From positions 558,001 through 622,000 of the forward strand of contig CAWBYY010000011.1 in the NCBI GenBank assembly GCA_963793095.1: a DNA stretch of 64,000 nt. Reading direction: 5' to 3'. The stretch comes from CAVWDI01 sp963793095 (GTDB taxonomy: Bacteria > Chloroflexota > Anaerolineae > Anaerolineales > UBA4823). Below the pieces are notes generated by a model, which worked only from the letters and a program-made list of their open reading frames with translations, made no database searches and was not told the origin of the DNA. A program made the translations under genes and the position numbers. Numbering within the stretch: position 1 is the stretch's first letter; each line of letters begins with the position of its first letter. Positions 46,980 to 56,376 of this stretch are shown in pieces.

Positions 46980-47640
46980 ATGAAATCCATCCGCAGGTTC
47001 ACGCCCCTGCAAATACTGGTGCACCTATCCGCCCTGGCCCTGCTGGGCTGGGTGGTCTGGGAGCTCTTTTATAACCCGGAAAGCATCAATCCGATCCAAT
47101 CCGCCACCCAGCTGGCTGGAAAATTGGGGCTGATATTCCTGGTTGCCTCCCTGGCGTGCACCCCGCTGAACACCGTCTTCGGCTTCCGGGGGGCTATTGA
47201 AAGTCAGGCGTGCGCTGGGATTGTACGCGTTCACCTTCGTGGCGCTCCACTTCCTGATTTTTAACTGGGTCGATTTTGGATTTGACTGGTCGCTGCTGAG
47301 GCGGGAATACCTGGAGAGGCGCTATGTTTTTGTCGGGTTGGCGGCAGGCGTGCTGCTGCTTGCCCTGGCGGCGACTTCATTCAGATGGTGGATGAAACGC
47401 CTGGGCAAAAAATGGAAAGCGCTCCACCGTTTGGTCTATCTGGCCGCCCCGCTGGTAATCCTGCATTATGCCTGGGCCCAGAAAGGCGATATCTTCAGGC
47501 TGCAGGGGGACATCCTCGGGCCGCTCGGATTTGGAATTGGGGTGGCGGTCCTGTTGATTCTGCGTATCCCGCCGGTGCGGGGATTTTTCAGTAACCTGCG
47601 CGCCCGCTCAAACTGGTGGGTCTTGCCCAAATCCTCCTGA
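46980..47640 (+). pseudogene. msrQ: MsrQ haem-binding membrane subunit, one frameshift
   Basis: Reconstructed length is about 219 residues, normal for MsrQ/YedZ, which passes electrons from the quinone pool or flavin to MsrP. The first frame (PLQILVHLSALALLGW, then ASLACTPLNTVFGFRGAI) shifts near 47190 by one extra base. The second frame continues KVRRALGLYAFTFVALHF, then the haem-ligand region LHRLVYLAAPLVILHY, and ends in a basic tail. All expected helices and His residues are present across the two frames. A single-base error in assembly is as likely as true inactivation, since msrP itself looks intact. Confidence 0.86.
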
Positions 47641-47701
47641 AAATTACGGGGGAAAATGGTATCCTTAAACTGCCGAACAGCCACAATCCAGGAGGCAGCA
47701 G

Positions 47702-48583
47702 ATGAAAAAAACCCTGATTTTTATACTGGTAATATCTACCCTCGCGGCCTGCGCAGAACAGCCCGGGTTGATGACCGCCCCGGTCTCTTCGCCTGCCCAA
47801 ACCGCTGAAACGCTATCTCAAACAGACACAACCGTTCCTTCAATCACCGGGGAAGCAGTGCCGGAATCACCACCAGCTGTAAGCGCTGGATCGCCCACAC
47901 AGGAATTGGATGAAGCACCCGTCGAACCCCTTCCGGCAGCCCCGGATGCGCCCCAGGAAATTCAGATAGAGGTTTCGGATGGTTTATCTATCTCCGGCAC
48001 CTTCCACCCCGCCAGCGCAGAACCGCCCTGGCCGGGTGTCCTGCTCATGCACATGCTTAGCGGGAACCGGGGACAGTGGGATGGGCTTAGTCCCCGCCCT
48101 AACTCCGGCGGTTACGCCGTCCTGGCGATCGACCTGCGCGGGCACGGCGCGACCGGCGGCGAAATGGACTGGGGTAAAGCCAGGGATGACATCCTCCAGG
48201 TGCTTGATTACTTTAATAACCTTCCATATATAAATCCGGAGCGGGTCGCCCTGGTCGGGGCGAGCATCGGCGCCAACCTGTCTCTTGTCTCCGCCGCCAA
48301 CCGGCCCGGAATCGCCGCCGTTGCGCTGCTCTCGCCAGGCCTGGACTACCGCGGCGTCACCACCCCGGACTCCCTGGCGGCGTACGGCGAACGCCCGCTT
48401 TTCCTGGCAGCCAGTGAGGAAGACGGCTATGCCGCCGATTCCACCCGCTCGCTGGCGGAAAACGCCTCAGGAGAGGTAGAACTGATGGTGTTTGACGGGG
48501 CAGGGCACGGCACCCAGATGCTGGAGGGCGAGCCTGGTCTGGCGGCTGCCATGATCAACTGGCTTGACCGCTTCCTGAAATAG
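47702..48583 (+). CDS. Alpha/beta hydrolase lipoprotein
   Basis: A 293-residue surface hydrolase. The lipobox LAAC (Cys17) is followed by a Thr/Pro/Ser-rich linker to about residue 85, then a dienelactone-hydrolase-like alpha/beta fold: oxyanion region MHMLSGNRGQW, nucleophile Ser188 in VGASIGAN, Asp241 in EEDGY and His269 in DGAGHG. The fold can cleave esters or peptides; the substrate is unknown. GGAGG lies just before the ATG. No operon partner is obvious. Confidence 0.85.
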   Translation: MKKTLIFILVISTLAACAEQPGLMTAPVSSPAQTAETLSQTDTTVPSITGEAVPESPPAVSAGSPTQELDEAPVEPLPAAPDAPQEIQIEVSDGLSISGTFHPASAEPPWPGVLLMHMLSGNRGQWDGLSPRPNSGGYAVLAIDLRGHGATGGEMDWGKARDDILQVLDYFNNLPYINPERVALVGASIGANLSLVSAANRPGIAAVALLSPGLDYRGVTTPDSLAAYGERPLFLAASEEDGYAADSTRSLAENASGEVELMVFDGAGHGTQMLEGEPGLAAAMINWLDRFLK

Positions 48584-48627
48584 CTCCCCCGGACTTCCCG
48601 GGGGTGATATCGAAAACAGGGCGCCGG

Positions 48628-48936
48628 TTAGAGATGCCCTTCCAGGCAGGTGACCCCCTGCGGCCCGACCTCGGCCGCGTGTACTGTGCCGGACGGCAGG
48701 TCCAGACGGTCCCCTGGGCCGGTCTCCACCCTCTTATCCAGCCCGGGCAGAATCCAGGTTATCGACCCTCGCAGCACATAAATTACCTTGTGATAGCCGT
48801 GCGAGTGGGGGTTGTACTTATCTCCGGGACCGTTCGACCAGGAGTACGGCTGCATCCCCTCCGAAGTATAAATTTCCCGCACAGCCGTTTCGCTGGCAGG
48901 TTCCGGACCTGGCCAGGGTGTAACTTTTAATTCCAT
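48628..48936 (-). CDS. Small cupin-domain protein
   Basis: A single-domain cupin of about 102 residues. The metal site is in NPHSHGYHKVIYVLRGS (two His plus a third His), followed by GPGDRLDLPSGTVHAAEVG with the last His. The ATG at 48936 has AAGGAAA upstream and is preferred to the more distal start. Such minimal cupins bind small ligands or act as isomerases or dioxygenases; nothing narrows this further. It converges with the hydrolase gene and lies just outside the left repeat of island 2. Confidence 0.82.
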   Translation of the reverse strand: MELKVTPWPGPEPASETAVREIYTSEGMQPYSWSNGPGDKYNPHSHGYHKVIYVLRGSITWILPGLDKRVETGPGDRLDLPSGTVHAAEVGPQGVTCLEGHL

Positions 48937-49352
48937 TTTCAATTTCCTTCTTTCCCGTATGGGCATTGGTTAAATTTAAGATGAAGCATCCCGGTTGATC
49001 AATATGATACCTTGTAGCCGCCTTTGAGATCTATCCGGATAGCCCCCGCCCTCTCAGTGAGATAAACCAATTGGATTCGCCCTTTGAGTCCATCGTCTGT
49101 ATATGGGGGATAAAATTGTCCATAAAGTCCGTCCGAAGGTTCCATGTCTTGTTATCCCAGTTGCAACGGGACTGCACAGGAACTCTGCCAGAATTGCTCC
49201 AGACAAGAAGAAGGAAATGCGGCTCTTGGCTAGTTACTTCTAAAGAATTATCTCCAAGACCATAGAATTGGATCACTCCAATTGATTTTCCTTCCGCAAG
49301 GCGACCTTAATGACTTACCCCTCTCCATAGATGAAAGACAAAAAATTTATAT
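48937..49352. other. Intergenic region holding the left island 2 repeat
   Basis: 416 bp between the cupin start and the URO-D stop. It carries the 82-bp repeat (49084-49165). An 81-codon open frame crosses the repeat, but the matching frame near the second copy diverges outside the repeat, so it is not accepted as a gene. Confidence 0.5.
49084..49165. repeat. Left 82-bp direct repeat of island 2
   Basis: Matches 63398-63479 in the same orientation with five substitutions and no gap; weaker similarity extends about 20 bp further left. Starts with TTGAGTCCATCGTCTGTATA. It has no coding or tRNA character. Confidence 0.85.
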
Positions 49353-50483
49353 TTAATATTTCCTCACCTGTAATGCGGTTTTGTAAATAGCATGTGATTT
49401 CTCCGGCGATATATCGGCTTGGATATTATGTACTGGAACAAAAACCCAGCCACCACCTGGCATCATGACCTCGAAGGTCCGTTTAACATGATCACGGATC
49501 TCATCAACGCTTGCTATTGGCAAGAAATGCTGAGTATCAACTCCGCCACCCCAGAAACACAATTCTTTGCCGAATTCCTTCTTCAAGGTTACCAAATCCA
49601 TCTTTGCCGCACTACGCTGTACAGGGCTAAGGATTTCCACTCCGATATCGATCAGGTCCGGAATTAAATCATAGACCGAGCCGCAGGAATGCAAGAAAAT
49701 CTTTGCGTGGGTCTTACTGCGGATAAAGTCGAATAATTCTTTGTGACGCGGCTTTATGAATTTGCGATACATCTCCGGTGAGATCCATGGTCCAATTTGC
49801 GCACCAAGATCATCCCCCTGACAAACGACCTGTACGAATTCCCCGACCTGATTCAAATACACATCCCAATAGCCTATGGCGGTCTCCAGATTCTTATCTA
49901 GTAGCGCTTCTGCATAGGATTTATCCTGGATCAGATCCATCAGGAATCTTTCATAACCGCGGAGACAGCCTGACATTTCGAATGGTCCCATGGCGATGTG
50001 TCCGACCGAAATGGCGTAATCCGTGTTTTCATAAAGCCAACGGGCATACTCTCCTATCCCTTCCGTCAAGCCGGGCTGGTAAGGATCTGGAAATTGGATC
50101 CCGGGCAGGTCTTCAATCGTCTTATCCGCTAACGGATGTTCGACCATATCGTAATAATAAGCAGCTTTTTTCCAGCGAATATTGTAGGCATCGTAAAAGC
50201 TGTCGTCTTGCATTTCCCGGATCACAGGTTTAAAAGTCGTCGAAGGCCGGATAGGGCGAAAATCTACCTCATAACGGACCAGTAGATCCTCCTGAGGATA
50301 GACTGAATCCATCATGCGATTTATTATATATGGCTGCGGGTCCTCTGGCAGCTTCAGGTATGCTCGCAGGTTAATATAAGCAATTCGCGTGATGGTTGTG
50401 TTTTCTGTAGAACCTAAGTCGATCGGAACCATATCTGGCTCTTGATGGCTCAGAGCTGCCATTACTCGTTCGCGTGAATTCAT
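49353..50483 (-). CDS. URO-D/MtaA superfamily methyltransferase homologue
   Basis: About 376 residues, a TIM barrel of the uroporphyrinogen decarboxylase superfamily. The superfamily also contains cobalamin-dependent methyltransferases such as MtaA and MtbA. HSCG at 265-268 supplies the His-x-Cys zinc ligands; a third candidate is Cys309 in ELCFWGGGVDTQ, slightly displaced from the usual position. It ends the run started by the AraC gene. The true start is the ATG at 50483 with AAGGAGG ahead; the stop of AraC lies 11 nt upstream. A corrinoid protein encoded at 60088 could be its partner. True haem-biosynthetic HemE is excluded by the HSCG motif and context. Confidence 0.85.
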   Translation of the reverse strand: MNSRERVMAALSHQEPDMVPIDLGSTENTTITRIAYINLRAYLKLPEDPQPYIINRMMDSVYPQEDLLVRYEVDFRPIRPSTTFKPVIREMQDDSFYDAYNIRWKKAAYYYDMVEHPLADKTIEDLPGIQFPDPYQPGLTEGIGEYARWLYENTDYAISVGHIAMGPFEMSGCLRGYERFLMDLIQDKSYAEALLDKNLETAIGYWDVYLNQVGEFVQVVCQGDDLGAQIGPWISPEMYRKFIKPRHKELFDFIRSKTHAKIFLHSCGSVYDLIPDLIDIGVEILSPVQRSAAKMDLVTLKKEFGKELCFWGGGVDTQHFLPIASVDEIRDHVKRTFEVMMPGGGWVFVPVHNIQADISPEKSHAIYKTALQVRKY

Positions 50484-50494
50484 CAAAGCCTCCT

Positions 50495-51323
50495 TCAATT
50501 AGTTTGTGATGATTGCCAAACTCGCTGACGCACTTTTCTCGGAGAACTGCCTGTTGCGATTTGAACGCGCCTAGAAAAATGGTTGTAAGTCTTAAAACCA
50601 CAGCGTTCAGAAATCATACCGATCGAAAGTCCACTATGCTCGAGCAGGTCGATCCCTCGTGATACCCTCCGATCCCACAGATAGGCAATTGGTGTAATGC
50701 TCAGCTCGTTTTTGAACATCCGGATCAGGTGCTCAGGGCAAACAGAAACCGACTCGGAAATATCGCTCAGGGTGAGCTCATCCTGTAGGTGGGTATCAAT
50801 ATATTTACAGGCTGACTCAACGATCCTTTGGGGAATGTCATGGTCTTGGCTACTGCATATCTCTTCAGAACTCTCCGATGTACAACCATAACGCCTGTGT
50901 TACAAGATTTTTTAGAATCATCGCGGAGGTGGAAATGCTGGAGGTTTTCAAGGCAATGGCGCGCTCGGTCAAGAAGACCATATCTTTGGTCAAGGGGATA
51001 GTCCTTGGCAAGTGATGCAAATGTGTTTTAAAACCGGATGATATGTTCGGTAAAGCCAGATGGATATAGCTATGAGAAGTTTTTTCGCCTCTTGAAAATT
51101 CGAAGTATTCCTGGTGACCCGGAAAAAGGAGGGTGACCGTATTTGCGCCAGCATGAATGGGTTTTTTATCCACGAGAACAGTCATTTCCCCCTGGTGGAT
51201 AATCACTAGCTCGATTGTCGGTTGAATTCGTGGACCCAGAGTGCCGCCCGGTGGGTAATTTACTATCCCAACCTTGACGTATTCTGGCCAGACATTGGTA
51301 TGCTCTTCAATTATTTTGGGCAT
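50495..51323 (-). pseudogene. AraC-family regulator with cupin domain, one frameshift
   Basis: Reconstructed length is about 275 residues. The N-terminal cupin-type ligand-binding domain (LVIIHQGEMTVLVDKKPIHA) is in the first frame, from 51323. One base is gained or lost near 50870, and the second frame gives ESSEEICSSQ, then the double helix-turn-helix with LTLSDISESVSVCPEHLIRM and GLSIGMISERCGFKTYNHFS. AraC proteins with this layout control sugar catabolism (rhamnose, arabinose). It is divergent from the mutarotase-importer operon with 138 bp between, the classic arrangement for an AraC-type activator. Confidence 0.85.
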
Positions 51324-51461
51324 TTATTGTTCACTCCTGGATATAAAGCTGCAAATCCTGGATACCATTTGGTCAGATTATTCTGCTATTATAATGAAGG
51401 TCGTCAATTTTGGATACTTCAATAATTTCGGATCGATAAACCAGCCCATCCTAAAGTTAGA

Positions 51462-52532
51462 ATGCGTTACCTGTCAAACAGGAATTATGGTTGCAGAATC
51501 TGGGAATTTATTTTCCACGGCTTACAAACGGTCGTGCTCGAAAATGAATTGCTTCGCGTGAGCTTCCTGGTCGACCAGGGGGCGGACATTTATGAATTCT
51601 TACATAAGCCTAGTGATACTGACTTCATGTGGCGCTCATGGCTTGGCATTCGCGATTCAAGTCACGTTATTCTGACAAATCCAGCTCAACATGGCTCGTT
51701 CTTAGATTATTATCATGGTGGATGGCAGGAGCTCTTCCCCAATGCAGATGAGCCTTGCACATTTAAAGGTGCCGACCTCGGAACCCATGGCGAAGTTTGC
51801 CTAATGCCCTGGGATTACCAGATCCTGCTCAACGAACCAGAAGAGGTGGCAGTCAAATTCGAGGTAAGGACATACCGTACGCCTTTTTTCCTCACCCGCA
51901 CGTGCCGGCTTTACAGCGGTAAGCCGTTTCTGGAAATCGAAGAAACGGTAGAGAACCAGAGCAATGAAAGCGTCGAGTTCATGTGGGGACACCATCCCGC
52001 ATTAGGCGCCCCGTTCCTGGATGAGCACTGTCGAATCGAACTTCCTCGATGCCGCATACGATCAGATATGCTGCTGGGCTCTCCTTTCAGCCGGATTGCC
52101 CCAGACCAAGATGTGGAATGGCCATTCATTCATAATATGGATGGCACGATAATCGACCTACGCAAGGTTCCGTCCGAGGAAATCAGGTGCAACGATCGCG
52201 TCAGCCTTTTTGACTTTGAAGAAGGCTGGTATGCTGTAACAAATCAGCAGAAAAAGATCGGCTTTGGCATTGCTTGGGAAAAAGAAATCTTTCCATTCCT
52301 CTTGTATTGGCAAAGCTTTGCAGGCTGGAAAGGCTATCCATTTTACAGCAATGCTTACACCTTGGCACTCGAGCCCAGGTCGTCCTTCCCGTTTCCACTC
52401 ACCAGAGCGGTTGAACACAACACACACAAGACCCTGGATCCTCATCAGGCGATTTCCACCAGACTGGTTGCGGTGGCTTACTCAGTGGAGGATGAAATCG
52501 AGGGTATCTCCATTACAGGGGAGGTACATTAA
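51462..52532 (+). CDS. Aldose 1-epimerase-like mutarotase
   Basis: A 356-residue beta-sandwich protein of the galactose mutarotase superfamily. Evidence includes an early DQGADIYEFLHKPSD, HGGWQELFPNADEPC, the catalytic-type His in WGHHPALGAPF, and a late YTLALEPRSSFP with the conserved Glu. It interconverts sugar anomers before the isomerase, likely in the cytoplasm because no signal peptide is present. It is first in the plus-strand operon, upstream of the sugar receptor. The variant active-site spacing may reflect a deoxy or substituted sugar substrate. Confidence 0.82.
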   Translation: MRYLSNRNYGCRIWEFIFHGLQTVVLENELLRVSFLVDQGADIYEFLHKPSDTDFMWRSWLGIRDSSHVILTNPAQHGSFLDYYHGGWQELFPNADEPCTFKGADLGTHGEVCLMPWDYQILLNEPEEVAVKFEVRTYRTPFFLTRTCRLYSGKPFLEIEETVENQSNESVEFMWGHHPALGAPFLDEHCRIELPRCRIRSDMLLGSPFSRIAPDQDVEWPFIHNMDGTIIDLRKVPSEEIRCNDRVSLFDFEEGWYAVTNQQKKIGFGIAWEKEIFPFLLYWQSFAGWKGYPFYSNAYTLALEPRSSFPFPLTRAVEHNTHKTLDPHQAISTRLVAVAYSVEDEIEGISITGEVH

Positions 52533-52609
52533 AGGAGGTGAAAATTAAAAAACTTCGCATATACTAACAACATCGTCCGATTCCAAAATAGATTTTCAGG
52601 AGGTGAAAA

Positions 52610-53707
52610 ATGAAAGGAAAAGCTCTGATTGTACTTCTGGTGCTCTTTGCGATAATTGTGAGTGCATGTGCACCTGCTCAACCAGCGGCCACCGAGCTGT
52701 CAGAACCCGCTTCTACCGAGGCTCCTGTAGCGACTGAAGCGCCAGCCGCCAAAGAACCCTATCAGGTTGGCTACATGGCGCCCAACAGCGCTGAAGGCCA
52801 GATCATGTTCATGGAAAGCTTTATTCGCTACGCCGAAACTAATGGCATGGATGTGATCGATGTGAACGCAGAAAGTGACGTTACCAAGCAAGATACGCAA
52901 TGCACCAACCTGATCTCCCAAGGTGTGGACGCGATTGTCATGGTCCCTGTGGATAGCCAGGCAATCGTCGCCTGCGTGGATCGGGCGGATGCCGCAGGCG
53001 TTCCCGTATTCGGGATCGATCGCCAGCCAGCCAGCGCCAAGACTAAGATGACAGTGATGTCGAACAACTTTCAAGCCGGACAACAGGGAGCACAGTGTCT
53101 AGTTGACCGTTTGACTGAAAAATACGGCGAACCCAAAGGCAATGTCATCGAAGTCACCGGTGACCTGGGCACCAACGTAGCTCAACTGCGCGGCGATGGT
53201 TTCAAAGAAGAAATGGCAAAATACCCTGACATTAAGGTCACTACGCTGCCCACTGACTGGAGCCCCGAGCAGGGCGCAGATGTCGTCCAGAACGCCTTTG
53301 CTGGCGATCCAACCATAGATGGCATTTACTGGCACAGCGACTATACCGGCGCAGGTATTATCCCCGCCCTGGGAGAGATCGGGCTGCTCAAGAAGGTCGG
53401 CGAAGAAGGCCATGTGATCATCTGTGGCATTGACGGCGACCCGAATTCGCTGAAGAATATGAAAGATGGTTGGCAGGATGCTACCGTCAACCAACCCATG
53501 CTCGATTTCGGCGTCCTAGCGGATTTCGTCAAGAAATACCTTGATGGTGAGCAGCCGACCACAGGTTCCTTTGAAATGGAAGGTGCCATGTGGTCCCCAG
53601 CTCAGATTGAGAACACCGATTTCGGATTGACCATGCTGCTCGGCACCTGGTTGATAACTGCCACAGATGCAGACGATCCCACCCTTTGGGGAAATTACGG
53701 CAAGTAA
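52610..53707 (+). CDS. Sugar ABC importer substrate-binding lipoprotein
   Basis: A 365-residue receptor. Lipobox VSAC (Cys20) and a Pro/Ala/Thr/Glu-rich linker precede a periplasmic-binding-protein type I fold of the ribose/rhamnose class, with QCTNLISQGVDAIVMVPVDS, GIDRQPA and a late ICGIDGDPNSL. AGGAGGTG precedes the start. The protein is at the head of an importer whose ATPase follows after a hairpin. Neighbouring rhamnulokinase and AraC genes favour a 6-deoxyhexose ligand, but ribose, xylose or a methylated sugar are equally compatible with the fold. Confidence 0.88.
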   Translation: MKGKALIVLLVLFAIIVSACAPAQPAATELSEPASTEAPVATEAPAAKEPYQVGYMAPNSAEGQIMFMESFIRYAETNGMDVIDVNAESDVTKQDTQCTNLISQGVDAIVMVPVDSQAIVACVDRADAAGVPVFGIDRQPASAKTKMTVMSNNFQAGQQGAQCLVDRLTEKYGEPKGNVIEVTGDLGTNVAQLRGDGFKEEMAKYPDIKVTTLPTDWSPEQGADVVQNAFAGDPTIDGIYWHSDYTGAGIIPALGEIGLLKKVGEEGHVIICGIDGDPNSLKNMKDGWQDATVNQPMLDFGVLADFVKKYLDGEQPTTGSFEMEGAMWSPAQIENTDFGLTMLLGTWLITATDADDPTLWGNYGK

Positions 53708-53731
53708 AACATAAATCACGTGCGTTAACGG

Positions 53732-53760
53732 CAGAGAGACGGAATATCTCCGCCTCTCTG
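53732..53760 (+). promoter_or_regulatory. Hairpin between receptor and ATPase genes
   Basis: CAGAGAG (53732-53738) pairs with CTCTCTG (53754-53760). After one A-C mismatch, four more inner pairs close a 5-nt loop. There is no T run. Likely an mRNA-stabilising or attenuating element that raises receptor over ATPase expression, parallel to the one in island 1. Confidence 0.6.
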
Positions 53761-53770
53761 TCCCCCAAAA

Positions 53771-55300
53771 ATGGCTTTAACCATGACCATCATTTCTAAA
53801 GACGAAGATCAACTTTTAGAGGTTAAAAACATTAGCAAAGTATTCCCGGGCGTGATTGCACTGGATGATGTCTCCCTGTCGTTTCGGAGCGGGGAAGTCC
53901 ACGGCCTGGTTGGAAAAAACGGCGCCGGAAAATCTACGCTCATCAAGATTGTGTCGGGAATTTATTCACCAGACTCGGGCGAGATCATTTACGATGGAAA
54001 TACCTACCAGAGCCTGGATCCTGCCCACGCTCACCGCCTGGGTATACAGGTAGTACCTCAGGAGCAACAGTTCCAGCCCCACTTGAACGTAGCCGAGAAT
54101 ATGTTTATTGGTTCCTGGCCTACTGATAAAGCCGGATTCGTAAATTTCGATCAAATAAAATGCAAGGCTCAAGAAGCCTTAGCAAAATTAAATATCCCAG
54201 TCCCTGTTTCACGTCTGGCGAGAGATCTTACCCTAGTGCAGAGGCAAATCATCGCCATTGCTCGAGCGATCTTTCTCGAGGCTAGATTGATCATTCTGGA
54301 TGAACCTACCCCGGCACTAACAGCTAATGAGACCAATATGCTCTTCCACTTCGTGCGTGATCTCGCGTCGAAAGGAATTACGTTTATTTACATATCCCAT
54401 TATCTGAATGAAGTTTTCGAGGTTTGCGATCGAGTTTCGGTGCTTCGGGATGGGCGTCTTGTTCACACGGATGAAATACAGGAAATTAGCACGCCCCAGC
54501 TGGTCCGATATATGATCGGCAAGACCGTAGAGAGCGATATTCGACGGGAAGTGATTCTTAGAGAAGAGATCTTCAGGGTGGACAATCTATCCAGCCTGGG
54601 CTTATTCAGCAATGTTACATTTTCAATCCGAAAAGGCGAAATCCTGGGAATCACAGGTCTGATGGGCTGCGGAGCTTTTGAGCTGGCCAAGTCATTATTT
54701 GGATTAATCCCCCTCGATTCAGGTGAAATCTACCTGAATAACGAGCGTATCAAGACGATCACCCCCGAGAAAGCACTGGAAAATGGGATCGCCCTTCTTC
54801 CAGATGAGAGAAGGGCTTTAGGGTTGATCGTAAAGCATTCCGTGGATTTCAATATCAACATGTCCAATTTCACACAGTTAGTCGACCGGATGGGATTTAT
54901 AGATGAAAAGATGTTTACTGAAATCGCACGGAAATTCGTCAAATTGCTCGGCATTGCCACGCCTTCCTTAATCCAGGAAGTCCGCTTCCTGAGCGGTGGA
55001 AACCAACAAAAAGTGGTCGTTTCCCGGCTTTTAAACACCCAACCGGAAGTATTGGTTATGCTCGACCCCACTGCTGGAATTGATGTCGAAGCAAAAGCGG
55101 AAATCCACAGGCTGATGAACGATCTGACAAAGGAAGGATTATCCATCCTGTTGCTATCCACCGACCTAGATGAACTGCTGAACTTATCAGACAGAGTGCT
55201 AGTTATGCACCAGGGAAGGATGATCACGGAATTCCCCCATTCCGAAGCGACCAAACAATCTATACTGGTGGCAAGCGAAGGGATCACGGAGGTTATATGA
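53771..55300 (+). CDS. Sugar ABC importer ATPase (RbsA/MglA type)
   Basis: A 509-residue tandem ABC ATPase. Domain 1 has Walker A GKNGAGKST, Walker B RLIILDEPTPALT, and the characteristic VVPQEQQ. Domain 2 has a degenerate Walker A (GLMGCGAFE), RFLSGGNQQK and LVMLDPTAGID. An alternative start is Met5. Its TGA overlaps the permease ATG (ATGA at 55297-55300), so the two are translationally coupled. Unlike the BMP-type ATPase in island 1 it lacks the VHQHFKL element, consistent with a sugar rather than a nucleoside importer. Confidence 0.92.
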   Translation: MALTMTIISKDEDQLLEVKNISKVFPGVIALDDVSLSFRSGEVHGLVGKNGAGKSTLIKIVSGIYSPDSGEIIYDGNTYQSLDPAHAHRLGIQVVPQEQQFQPHLNVAENMFIGSWPTDKAGFVNFDQIKCKAQEALAKLNIPVPVSRLARDLTLVQRQIIAIARAIFLEARLIILDEPTPALTANETNMLFHFVRDLASKGITFIYISHYLNEVFEVCDRVSVLRDGRLVHTDEIQEISTPQLVRYMIGKTVESDIRREVILREEIFRVDNLSSLGLFSNVTFSIRKGEILGITGLMGCGAFELAKSLFGLIPLDSGEIYLNNERIKTITPEKALENGIALLPDERRALGLIVKHSVDFNINMSNFTQLVDRMGFIDEKMFTEIARKFVKLLGIATPSLIQEVRFLSGGNQQKVVVSRLLNTQPEVLVMLDPTAGIDVEAKAEIHRLMNDLTKEGLSILLLSTDLDELLNLSDRVLVMHQGRMITEFPHSEATKQSILVASEGITEVI

Positions 55301-56361
55301 GTAATCTCTTGAAAACTGAAGAAATGAAAAGAAAAGTTTTCAGGTTAACAGACGAACAAAAAGAGCGCGTCTTTACGCCTCTTGAACGATCAGCTTATCT
55401 GGCTCATTCTTATCATTTTTTTCTTGGTGGTTTCATCCATTGCACCCCGCTTTCTTAGCCGTTTGAATATCACTAATATCCTGCTTCACTCAGCTGTTTT
55501 GGGCATCCTCGTGGTCGGTGAGGTGCACTGTCTGTTAGTGGGAAAGGTCGATCTCTCAGTCGAATCGATTTTGGGCTTCACTGCAATGGTGGGAGCGATC
55601 TTAATGTGGGACTACCAGTTTAACCCGATCATAGCCATTTTCATCATGTTAATGATTGGACTGCTGATCGGTTTATTCAACTCAACAATGATCTTGCGGT
55701 TTAAGGTGAACGACCTCATTATGACCCTGGGCATGCTGATCGTATTAAGAGGTTTTTCCCTGGTGATCTCTAGCGGAACGACCCGATACGGATTTCCACC
55801 GATGTTTCTGGGCTTTGCCTGGCATTCGAAAGACGGACTAATCTCTGTACCGGTCATAATTATGCTCCTGATCTATATCATCTTCCACATCATCTTATCC
55901 AAGAGGATTTTCGGACGGAAAGTGTATGCTGTTGGCGGTAACGCTGAAGCTGCCTACGCCGCCGGGATCAATGTGAATTGAACCGTGGTACTGGTGTACA
56001 TCCTCGCCGGAATGCTAGCTGCGCTTGGCGGGATCATCTTGTCGGCGCGCCTGAATTCAGTCCCCACCACTTTGGGAGAAGGAATGGTGTTCGAGGTCAT
56101 CGCAGCTTCGGTGATCGGTGGCGTGAGTATGCAGGGTGCGGGCGCGGAAACCTAATCGGCGCATTGGGCGGTGTCTTGCTGCTCTCCTCGATCGACAGTG
56201 CTCTGACCCTGACACGCGTCCCAACATTCTGGGTAGAGACTACCAAAGGATTGATCCTGCTCCTGGCCGTGTTCCTGGATACGATGAAGCTTCGCATCCT
56301 GCCTGTGGTCCGGCGCAGATGGTTGCACGAAGACTTACTCCAACCTGCGATCGAAAGTTGA
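55297..56361 (+). pseudogene. Sugar ABC importer permease, two frameshifts and one nonsense codon
   Basis: Reconstructed length is about 354 residues (RbsC family). The first segment from the ATG at 55297 is a Lys-rich N-terminus. A shift near 55380 leads into NDQLIWLILIIFFLVVSS and the following helices, with GKVDLSVESILGF typical of the family. A TGA at 55979-55981 interrupts the motif after GINVN, where Trp or Arg is expected. Another shift near 56135 gives GRGNLIGALGGVLLLSSID and the C-terminus. With three lesions, true decay is more likely than three independent errors, though both importer partners look intact. Confidence 0.85.
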
Positions 56362-56376
56362 CAACCTGAGTCGATA

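Noticed and set aside
42115..49083. Visibly G+C-richer middle block as a horizontally acquired segment
   Set aside because: The flanking islands have the repeats and lesions; this block looks like backbone, and composition was not computed.
49031..49276. 81-residue minus-strand frame across the left repeat
   Set aside because: Its counterpart at the right repeat shares only the repeat-encoded part and then diverges, so coding is unlikely.
51324..51461. Cobalamin riboswitch for the corrinoid operon
   Set aside because: No B12-box-like sequence was found here or before the corrinoid protein gene.
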